Source of the DNA: Candidatus Portnoybacteria bacterium CG10_big_fil_rev_8_21_14_0_10_36_7
Lineage (GTDB): Bacteria; Patescibacteriota; Minisyncoccia; Portnoybacterales; PFDW01
Length of the DNA stretch: 9,026 nucleotides
Assembly: GCA_002793835.1 (NCBI GenBank)
Contig: PFDW01000061.1
Location: 1-9,026, forward strand
Direction: 5' to 3'
The translations under genes and the position numbers were made by a program. Positions 1-4,711 of this stretch are shown piece after piece. Numbering within the stretch: position 1 is the stretch's first letter; each line of letters begins with the position of its first letter. The notes under the pieces are model-generated. The model had not been told where the DNA came from. It saw only the letters and a list, made by a program, of their open reading frames with translations, and ran no database searches.

Positions 1-1
1 T

Positions 2-367
2 TCGATTGGCGCAACACAGCTTTACTATGTTTATTTGATTCCTGGTATTTTTCGTTATGATAATTTGGTTCATTCGTTTGGTGTCTTTTTGGCCACTTTT
101 GCTATATATGGTTTAGTTCGGCCGTATCTACTGAAAAAGACCGAGCACAATTCATTTGTGTTCTGTTTTATTTTAGTTTCAAGCGCTATGGGTGTGGGAG
201 CGTTTAATGAAATTATTGAGCTTATAGCAGTTCTTTTCTTTAACGCCCAGCAAGGAGTTGGTGAGTACCTTAATAATGCTTTTGATTTGGTATTCAATTT
301 ATTCGGAACATTAGTCGCTTGTTTTGTCATTATGAAATATCACCTTAGGAGTAATGGAAATACATAA
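2..367 (+). CDS. 3' part of a small integral membrane protein, YjdF/DUF2238-like
   Basis: The reading frame is open from the left edge of the window, so the start lies upstream. The TTG at 35 is an internal leucine, because the codons before it (S-I-G-A-T-Q-L-Y-Y-V-Y) continue the frame without a stop. About three hydrophobic segments are visible: one after the motif YDNLVH, one around FVFCFILVSSAMGVGAF, and one at FDLVFNLFGTLVACFVIM. The layout of an Asp and His at the start of one helix, a Glu pair in the next (NEIIE) and a small-residue-rich last helix resembles the YjdF/DUF2238 membrane family, whose biochemical role is not established. The match is by pattern memory only. Its stop codon lies 14 bases inside the next gene, which suggests one transcript and translational coupling with the peptidase. 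Confidence 0.6.
   Translation, partial: SIGATQLYYVYLIPGIFRYDNLVHSFGVFLATFAIYGLVRPYLLKKTEHNSFVFCFILVSSAMGVGAFNEIIELIAVLFFNAQQGVGEYLNNAFDLVFNLFGTLVACFVIMKYHLRSNGNT
347..351 (+). promoter_or_regulatory. Possible Shine-Dalgarno AGGAG of the DUF2268 gene
   Basis: AGGAG lies only 2 bases before the ATG at 354, much closer than the usual 5 to 9 bases. It is the only recognisable Shine-Dalgarno-like sequence in front of any start in this window. It falls inside the coding end of the previous gene. Reinitiation after the overlapping stop may matter more than this site. Confidence 0.35.
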
Positions 368-1244
368 TTTGTTGCCCAAGATAGAAGAATTTATAAGCTC
401 ATTAGAAAATAAAGATATTAATTTTGATGCCTTTAAAGAATATTATTTATCTTCTAATAATAAATCAGTAAGATATCTTTTTGAGAATATAAATAAGTGG
501 CAAGGCATACGCAAGCAACTTGGAGAGGGTGATAAGCTGGCGATAAAAAAAAGATTAGTAGATTTAAAAAACTGGGGCTATCCTGCGCGAGCCGAAGCGA
601 CCATAGAAAAAGTTGAAAAATTTTACAAAAAAAAATTAAATGGGGAGTTAATTTTATTTTTTGGATTAAATTTGGTTGATGGTTACACCCGATTTGAGAA
701 GGGGTGGAATACGATTTTTTTAGGAGTAGATTATAGTGAGTATGACGCCAATGATTTGGATATTTTATTGGCGCATGAATTGAACCATTTGACTCGGGAT
801 TCTAGCGAACAAGTTCTACACTCATACGGTGTTACGAGTGAAATGACAAATAAGGAATATTTAAGCAAGATGACTTTCGTTGAACATCTGGTGAATGAAG
901 GCCTAGCTGGCTATTTTTCTTCATTAATTTATCCTGAAGCGAAGCCTTGGAAATATCTGTATTACTCAAAAAAACAATATGACTGGTGTCTAAATAATCA
1001 TAAGGAAATCGAAAAGTTGGTTATAAATCATATCGAAGCTAATAAAAGTTGGCGTCCACTCTATCGGGAAAATCTATTGGGCGATAGTTCGCCAGAGAGA
1101 CTGCAGTATTATTATGGGCTTGAACTAATAAAAAAAGCGTCTAAAAAATATCCGCTTAATGAGTTAATTTTTATGCCAGCCAAAGATATTGTTGGCGAAT
1201 TTTGTGAGATTAATCGATTTGCTTTGGTAAAGCAAACGGGATAG
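354..1244 (+). CDS. DUF2268-type putative zinc metallopeptidase
   Basis: A 296-residue soluble protein with no signal peptide or membrane helix. Residues 141-145 read H-E-L-N-H, an HExxH zinc-binding and catalytic motif, in the context LLAHELNHLTRD. About 35 residues later comes VNEGLAGYF, with Glu182 as the likely third zinc ligand. This HExxH plus EGLA(x)YF arrangement is typical of DUF2268, a family of predicted Zn-dependent proteases related to gluzincins; natural substrates are not known to me. The N-terminal 100 residues are helical and charged, as in other family members. ATG 354 is chosen because it gives the full domain and overlaps the preceding stop. The gene probably shares a transcript with the DUF2238-like gene. 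Its last 35 bases overlap the end of the convergent gene on the other strand. Confidence 0.8.
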   Translation: MEIHNLLPKIEEFISSLENKDINFDAFKEYYLSSNNKSVRYLFENINKWQGIRKQLGEGDKLAIKKRLVDLKNWGYPARAEATIEKVEKFYKKKLNGELILFFGLNLVDGYTRFEKGWNTIFLGVDYSEYDANDLDILLAHELNHLTRDSSEQVLHSYGVTSEMTNKEYLSKMTFVEHLVNEGLAGYFSSLIYPEAKPWKYLYYSKKQYDWCLNNHKEIEKLVINHIEANKSWRPLYRENLLGDSSPERLQYYYGLELIKKASKKYPLNELIFMPAKDIVGEFCEINRFALVKQTG

Positions 1245-1899
1245 TCATTTCTATTTGTTTCTTGAGTAAGAATGAGCCGTCGGGGCTTTGATAAACGTCA
1301 GGGCCCGTTAATTGATCGCCATTGGTGTTGATTATTTTAAGTATGTTTTCATTCTGTTCTTTAGGTTGGAAGCTGGCAGTTATTACAACTTTATCGTCAA
1401 CAGTGTCTAGGTTGTAAGTTTTTCCACCGCCGAGCTTCACTTCTCTGGTGAGTAACTTGTAATAATTTGAAGTTGGGTCATACCAAGTGTGGTCGCTTAT
1501 ATTAAACACTACTGAATATTTTTGATCTATAACCGTGGCTTCTGCGACGCCTAGTGAACCGTTATAACTCTTTGCGTCATTTGTGACCGAATAAGCTCTA
1601 TCGACAGATATGGCTATTTTACTGCCATTAGGTACATTTGTTTCGCCTTCAGCTTTTAAGATTGATGATGATTTAGCTGCTTGTAAATTTAGAAAGTGCT
1701 TAGCGGGTTGTTTTACGGCTAATGATTGAGTCGTGGTGCTTGAGTTTGGAGACTTTGAAGTAATTTCCGTTTTAGCTCGACTATTTTTTTGGGCTGTGGG
1801 CCGGGTATTTAAATAGTAAAAAAGGCTACTTGGAACAATCAAGGCTACCGCTAATATTCCGAAGCCAATTGATGGACGAATATGGTGTTTATCTGGCAT
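1210..1899 (-). CDS. Unknown single-pass membrane-anchored protein with an extracytoplasmic domain
   Basis: I do not recognise this 229-residue protein. It starts with a short basic segment (MPDKHHIRPS), then one hydrophobic helix at about residues 11-30, then a Ser/Thr/Lys-rich linker to about residue 70. That pattern suggests an N-in membrane anchor with the rest outside. The remainder is polar, with alternating beta-type pattern, and includes GETNVPNGSKIAISV (85-99), which recalls secreted beta-sandwich domains with a G-x-TNLPDGT motif; that comparison is weak. There are no cysteines and no obvious catalytic residues. ATG 1899 has no Shine-Dalgarno but sits just downstream of a plausible promoter, so the transcript may be leaderless. 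The gene is divergent from mltG, and its 3' end runs 35 bases into the DUF2268 gene. A link to cell-wall function through mltG is only positional. Confidence 0.6.
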   Translation of the reverse strand: MPDKHHIRPSIGFGILAVALIVPSSLFYYLNTRPTAQKNSRAKTEITSKSPNSSTTTQSLAVKQPAKHFLNLQAAKSSSILKAEGETNVPNGSKIAISVDRAYSVTNDAKSYNGSLGVAEATVIDQKYSVVFNISDHTWYDPTSNYYKLLTREVKLGGGKTYNLDTVDDKVVITASFQPKEQNENILKIINTNGDQLTGPDVYQSPDGSFLLKKQIEMTIPFALPKQID

Positions 1900-1903
1900 A
1901 ATG

Positions 1904-1933
1904 ATATTAGCAGGTATTGAGTTTACGTGTGAA
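1904..1933 (-). promoter_or_regulatory. Putative promoter of the unknown membrane-anchored gene
   Basis: Read on the minus strand, TTCACA (1933-1928) is separated by 18 bases from TAATAT (1909-1904), which is preceded by TGC as in extended -10 promoters. The ATG at 1899 follows after 4 bases, so transcription would start at or slightly inside the start codon. The -10 matches consensus at 4 of 6 positions, so this is a moderate prediction. It interleaves with the mltG promoter. Confidence 0.4.
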
Positions 1934-1944
1934 TCTGTTATAAT
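1917..1944 (+). promoter_or_regulatory. mltG promoter, extended -10, leaderless
   Basis: TTGAGT (1917-1922), a 16-base spacer, then a perfect TATAAT (1939-1944) preceded by TGT (extended -10). Seven bases separate the -10 from ATG 1952, so the expected transcription start falls at about 1950-1952, on the start codon. This decides the mltG start: upstream in-frame codons from 1901 would not be in the mRNA. Confidence 0.7.
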
Positions 1945-1951
1945 AGATATT

Positions 1952-2941
1952 ATGAGTCAAAAAGTTATCATCATAATTAGCGCCATATTTGTTGGTCTAT
2001 TATTAGTCGGAGCGCTTTTAATGATAATCGAAAACAAAATTTATCATTCTGTGGCAATGAAGGCAGATGAAAAAGTATTTATTGTTAATAAAGGAGAGCG
2101 CTCGAGAGATATTGCTCAACAATTGGTCGAGCAAAATTTAATAGCTAGCAATTTTAGTTTTCAGTTTTATCTTTGGCAAAAGGGATACACAAATTATTTG
2201 CAAGTAGGGGAGTATAGCTTATCGCCCTCAATGACAATTGCGCAAATTGCCAAGAAATTACGCAAAGGTCAAATAATTGAGTCAACTATAACAATTCCCG
2301 ATGGTTACAATTTAGGCCAAATCGCTAAGGCGCTGAATTTGGAAAAAGACGCGTTAGTTGATTATGACATGTCGACGCTTAAATACGATTTTTTGAGTAA
2401 TCAGGATAGTTTAGAGGGGTATTTGTTCCCCGATACATATAATTTTCAAAAAAATAATTTATCAGTAGATACAGTTGTAAAAACATTATTAGATAATTTT
2501 GATAAAAAATTGAGTCAGCCTTTGCGAGATGAAATTTCTCTGCAAGGAAAAACAATTCAAGAGATTATTACTTTAGCCTCAATAGTCCAGCGGGAGGCAG
2601 CTAGTGTTGGAGAGATGCCTGCCATTGCTGGAGTTTTTTATAATCGTTTAGAAATTGGCATGGCTTTACAATCGGACGCCACGGTTAATTATGCAACGGG
2701 AAAAAGTTTAAGGCAGGCAACCGAATCAGATATTAAAATAAATTCTCCGCATAATACTTATAAATTTAAGGGGTTGCCACCTGGGCCAATTGCAAGCCCT
2801 GGATTGGACGCAATTAAAGCGGTGGTCTATTCACAAAAGAACAATTATTTTTATTTTTTGCATCCTAATGATGGGGGGCCAGCGGTTTTTTCTAAAACCG
2901 TAGAAGAGCACAACAAGAATAGATATATATATTTAAAGTAG
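1952..2941 (+). CDS. mltG: Endolytic murein transglycosylase MltG (YceG family)
   Basis: A 329-residue membrane-anchored lytic transglycosylase that cleaves nascent glycan strands and is thought to set their length. One helix at residues 4-26 anchors it, with the catalytic part outside. A LysM-like subdomain follows (VNKGERSRDIAQQLVEQNLI, 46-64). Family signatures are EGYLFPDTYNF (155-165), LASIVQREA (208-216), AGVFYNRLEIGMALQSDATV (226-245) and SPHNTYKFKGLPPGPIASPG (265-284). By alignment with the E. coli ASIVEKET segment, Glu215 is the catalytic acid. Length is normal for the family. The frame is open from 1901, but ATG 1952 is the start because the extension precedes the -10 box and TSS, and because it places the membrane helix at the N-terminus. 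No Shine-Dalgarno is present. A weak hairpin follows the stop. Confidence 0.93.
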   Translation: MSQKVIIIISAIFVGLLLVGALLMIIENKIYHSVAMKADEKVFIVNKGERSRDIAQQLVEQNLIASNFSFQFYLWQKGYTNYLQVGEYSLSPSMTIAQIAKKLRKGQIIESTITIPDGYNLGQIAKALNLEKDALVDYDMSTLKYDFLSNQDSLEGYLFPDTYNFQKNNLSVDTVVKTLLDNFDKKLSQPLRDEISLQGKTIQEIITLASIVQREAASVGEMPAIAGVFYNRLEIGMALQSDATVNYATGKSLRQATESDIKINSPHNTYKFKGLPPGPIASPGLDAIKAVVYSQKNNYFYFLHPNDGGPAVFSKTVEEHNKNRYIYLK

Positions 2942-2947
2942 TTAATC

Positions 2948-2971
2948 AATCCCTGAATTAATTCAAGGATT
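2948..2971 (+). terminator. Weak hairpin after mltG
   Basis: AATCCCTGAA and TTCAAGGATT form a 10-position stem with one C-A mismatch and a TTAA loop. There is no real T-run after it, so termination would be weak. It also overlaps the region where a -35 element of the pseudopilin promoter would lie. Confidence 0.3.
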
Positions 2972-2997
2972 ATTCGTGGGCAAATTATAAGTATAAT
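2970..2997 (+). promoter_or_regulatory. Putative pseudopilin promoter with a good -10 and poor -35
   Basis: A perfect TATAAT at 2992-2997 is followed by 8 bases and then ATG 3006, which predicts a leader of 0 to 3 bases. No convincing -35 is seen; TTATTC at 2970-2975 is the only candidate at 16 bases. There is no TGN extension. Confidence 0.45.
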
Positions 2998-3005
2998 ATA
3001 ATAAA

Positions 3006-3557
3006 ATGACAAAAATAAATTATAAATCAAAATCTTTTACTTTAATTGAGCTCCTAGTGGTTATTTTCATAATCGCGCTATTGGCATCTATTGTGGCTGT
3101 GCAAGTGAATAAAGCGCGGTGGAAAAGCCAAACAATTAAAGCGGTCGCAGATTTAAAAAGCATTCAAACTGCGCTTGCCATGTATAGTGATGAATTTGGG
3201 TTATATCCTAGTCCTGTTGATTACGATGAGGCTGTCACAGGGTGTAAGTGGGATTTTGAAGGAGATGATTTAGATAGTAACGGTATCTCATGGTTAGATC
3301 CGTTAGTCGAAAATGGTTATTTGGGAAGTGCACCAACGCCTCCGGGTAATATTTCTTATCGCTATAAGGATTCTGCCTCATGTACTTGTGCTGGTTCGGC
3401 AGGGACGGCAGCTTATATTGTAGTTGCGTCGGGCTTACCAGTTGCTATCTCTGGTGTAACAGATAATGATTTTTCTGATAATTCTGCAAGTTGGGATCTC
3501 GTAAATTGTCAGAGTGAAGTATCCGATTTAGTTTATTCTGTCGGTTCGTTGGAATAA
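3006..3557 (+). CDS. Type II/IV pseudopilin-like protein (prepilin N-terminal motif)
   Basis: A 183-residue protein with a short basic leader (MTKINYKSKS), then FTLIELLVVIFIIALLASIV, the classic class-III prepilin signal with Glu at +5 and a hydrophobic helix at about residues 16-34. A prepilin peptidase would cut between Ser10 and Phe11 and methylate Phe11; the -1 residue is Ser rather than the usual Gly. After a long helix (to about 65), the globular domain holds four cysteines (80, 126, 128, 168), which could form disulfides outside the cell, and an acidic stretch EGDDLDSNG (85-93) that might bind calcium. Its Tyr-rich, Pro-rich layout recalls GspG-like pseudopilins of CPR bacteria. No pilus assembly ATPase, platform protein or peptidase gene is nearby, so its apparatus must be encoded elsewhere. 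Confidence 0.85.
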   Translation: MTKINYKSKSFTLIELLVVIFIIALLASIVAVQVNKARWKSQTIKAVADLKSIQTALAMYSDEFGLYPSPVDYDEAVTGCKWDFEGDDLDSNGISWLDPLVENGYLGSAPTPPGNISYRYKDSASCTCAGSAGTAAYIVVASGLPVAISGVTDNDFSDNSASWDLVNCQSEVSDLVYSVGSLE

Positions 3558-3590
3558 TCATTATGCGAGAAGATTGGTGGTTATTTTATC

Positions 3591-3618
3591 TTGACATATC
3601 TATATAACCTGCTATACT
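3591..3618 (+). promoter_or_regulatory. Strong promoter of the L10 leader and rplJL
   Basis: Perfect TTGACA (3591-3596), a 16-base spacer, and TATACT (3613-3618) preceded by TGC (extended -10). This is the best promoter in the window. The start should be near 3624-3626, giving an RNA leader of about 150 bases before ATG 3776. A long leader is exceptional here, where most genes appear leaderless. Confidence 0.85.
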
Positions 3619-3624
3619 TATTTT

Positions 3625-3770
3625 AATTAAATAAAGTCTCGCAATGTGCGAGTATATCCGCAGAAAATAGGCTCAGCGAAAGCTGATTAAGTATCTAAAC
3701 GATAACCTATTGAGGTAAAAATCCAAGCAATTGGATTCAAGGTCGTCTGCGGAAGACGATTTTTATTTTA
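3625..3770 (+). promoter_or_regulatory. Ribosomal protein L10 leader RNA with attenuator
   Basis: The roughly 150-base untranslated leader folds into clear helices by eye. CTCGCA/TGCGAG (3638-3643/3647-3652) is a 5' hairpin. AATAGG/CCTATT (3666-3671/3706-3711) closes a multibranch unit that holds TCAGC-GAAA-GCTGA (3673-3686) and TATC/GATA (3692-3695/3701-3704). AATCCAA-GCAA-TTGGATT (3720-3737) is a second tetraloop hairpin. TCCGCAG (3657-3663) is exactly complementary to CTGCGGA (3747-3753), a long-range closing helix that shares bases with the following terminator hairpin. Position before rplJ and this architecture match the L10 leader, through which the L10-L12 complex represses its own operon. 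In Bacillus subtilis that regulation is known to act by transcription attenuation. Two-state switching here is inferred. Confidence 0.8.
3743..3770 (+). terminator. Intrinsic terminator (attenuator) just before rplJ
   Basis: TCGTCT (3743-3748), loop GCGGA, AGACGA (3754-3759), then TTTTTATTTTAT. The stem and U-rich tail have the form of an intrinsic terminator, and the tail ends only a few bases before ATG 3776. It cannot be a simple end-of-gene terminator because rplJ follows. It should act as an attenuator, opposed by pairing of 3657-3663 with 3747-3753. Confidence 0.75.
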
Positions 3771-3775
3771 TACAT

Positions 3776-4294
3776 ATGCTTACAAAACAACAAAAACAGG
3801 AGTTAGTAAAAGATTTAACTGATAAGTTTTCAAAACAAAAATCAGTTGTATTTACTGACTATACTGATACTAAGGTAAATGATTTGCAGGTGTTGCGTCG
3901 TGATTTGAAAAAAGGGGGAGTAGACTATCAGGTGGCAAAGAAAACCTTGATGCAAATTGCGGTAAAAAACGCAGGAATTAATGACATTGATATTATTAAG
4001 ATGCCTGGTCAGATTGGTGTCGGGTTTGGTTTTGAAGATGAAGTATCGGCAGCAAAAATTTTAGCTGAGTTTTCGAAGAAAAATAAAACATTAAAAATTT
4101 TGGGTGGATTGCTGGGAGCAAATTATTTAGAGGCGACTAGAGTGCAGGCTTTAGCGCAATTGCCAAATCTTGATGGAATGCGCGCTCAATTTGTTGGTGT
4201 TTTGGCGGGGCCAGTTAGAAATTTTGTTTCGGTGCTTAATGCAAATCTGCGAAACTTTGTCGGAGTTTTGGATCAAATTAAAAATACAAAATAA
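3776..4294 (+). CDS. rplJ: Large-subunit ribosomal protein L10 (uL10)
   Basis: A 172-residue protein that anchors the L7/L12 stalk to 23S rRNA at the GTPase-associated centre. Family hallmarks are VVFTDYTDTKVNDLQVLRRD (24-43) followed by VDYQVAKKTLMQIAVKN (49-65), and the mid-domain with KMPGQIGVGF (75-84). The C-terminal helix carries two copies of RNFVxVL (148-154 and 159-165) spaced 11 residues apart, likely sites for L7/L12 dimers; two sites would give a stalk with four L12 copies. ATG 3776 is chosen because it gives the normal N-terminus (MLTKQQKQELV) and normal length. Upstream in-frame codons from TTG 3731 lie inside the structured leader. No Shine-Dalgarno is present; the attenuator tail occupies that space. 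It is cotranscribed with rplL 12 bases downstream. Confidence 0.95.
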   Translation: MLTKQQKQELVKDLTDKFSKQKSVVFTDYTDTKVNDLQVLRRDLKKGGVDYQVAKKTLMQIAVKNAGINDIDIIKMPGQIGVGFGFEDEVSAAKILAEFSKKNKTLKILGGLLGANYLEATRVQALAQLPNLDGMRAQFVGVLAGPVRNFVSVLNANLRNFVGVLDQIKNTK

Positions 4295-4306
4295 TAATTA
4301 AAAAAT

Positions 4307-4711
4307 ATGTCAGAAGAAAAAAATGTAGTCGTGCCTGAAAAATTTAAGGCATTAGTGAGCGAAATAGAAAAGATGTCAGTTTTGGATCTTTCAGAGCTAG
4401 TAAAAGTTCTGGAAGAAAAGTTTGGTGTATCGGCTCAAGCCATGGTTGCCTCTGCCCCAGCAGCTGGTGCAGGAGTAGGAAGCGCTGAAGTTGCTGAAAA
4501 AAGCTCATTTAACATTGAGGTTAAAGCAGCTGGAGACCAAAAAATAGCGGTAATCAAGGTGGTTAGAGAAGTTACTGGGCTAGGTCTTAAAGAAGTGAAA
4601 GACTTAGTAGATGCTGCACCAAAGGTAATTAAAGAAAATGTACCTAAGGCTGATGCTGATGAGATTAAGAAGAAATTAGAAACAGCTGGTGCAACTGTTG
4701 AATTAAAGTAA
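4307..4711 (+). CDS. rplL: Large-subunit ribosomal protein L7/L12 (bL12)
   Basis: A 134-residue acidic stalk protein that recruits translational GTPases to the ribosome. The N-terminal dimerisation helices span about residues 10-45 ([18 protein letters not shown]). A short Ala/Gly/Pro-rich hinge follows (about 46-65, [17 protein letters not shown]). The C-terminal domain (66-134) carries the invariant pattern [20 protein letters not shown] and [12 protein letters not shown], the factor-binding surface. Length is slightly above the usual 120-130 because of an extended N-terminus. There is no Shine-Dalgarno in the 12-base A/T-rich gap after rplJ, so initiation probably relies on coupling or on an unstructured A-rich start region. 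The stop codon abuts the stop codon of the convergent gene with no base between them, and the operon terminator lies inside that gene. Confidence 0.97.
   Translation: MSEEKNVVVPEKFKALVSEIEKMSVLDLSELVKVLEEKFGVSAQAMVASAPAAGAGVGSAEVAEKSSFNIEVKAAGDQKIAVIKVVREVTGLGLKEVKDLVDAAPKVIKENVPKADADEIKKKLETAGATVELK

Noticed and set aside
35..37. TTG as start of the first membrane protein
   Set aside because: The frame remains open to the left edge, with plausible membrane-protein sequence, so this is an internal codon of a truncated gene.
354..1244. Toxin-antitoxin or defence role for the DUF2268 and neighbouring genes
   Set aside because: No partner of known defence families is present, and the peptidase motif alone does not support such a role.
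1901..1951. N-terminal extension of mltG from ATG 1901
   Set aside because: It contains the -35 and -10 boxes and would push the membrane helix inwards. ATG 1952 fits the family and the promoter.
3657..3753. CRISPR-like or insertion-sequence repeats
   Set aside because: The repeated short words in the L10 leader are helix arms. No regularly spaced repeats, transposase or terminal inverted repeats are visible anywhere in the window.
3731..3775. N-terminal extension of rplJ from TTG 3731
   Set aside because: These codons are the hairpin and terminator of the L10 leader, and L10 proteins begin at the MLTKQQ-type N-terminus.
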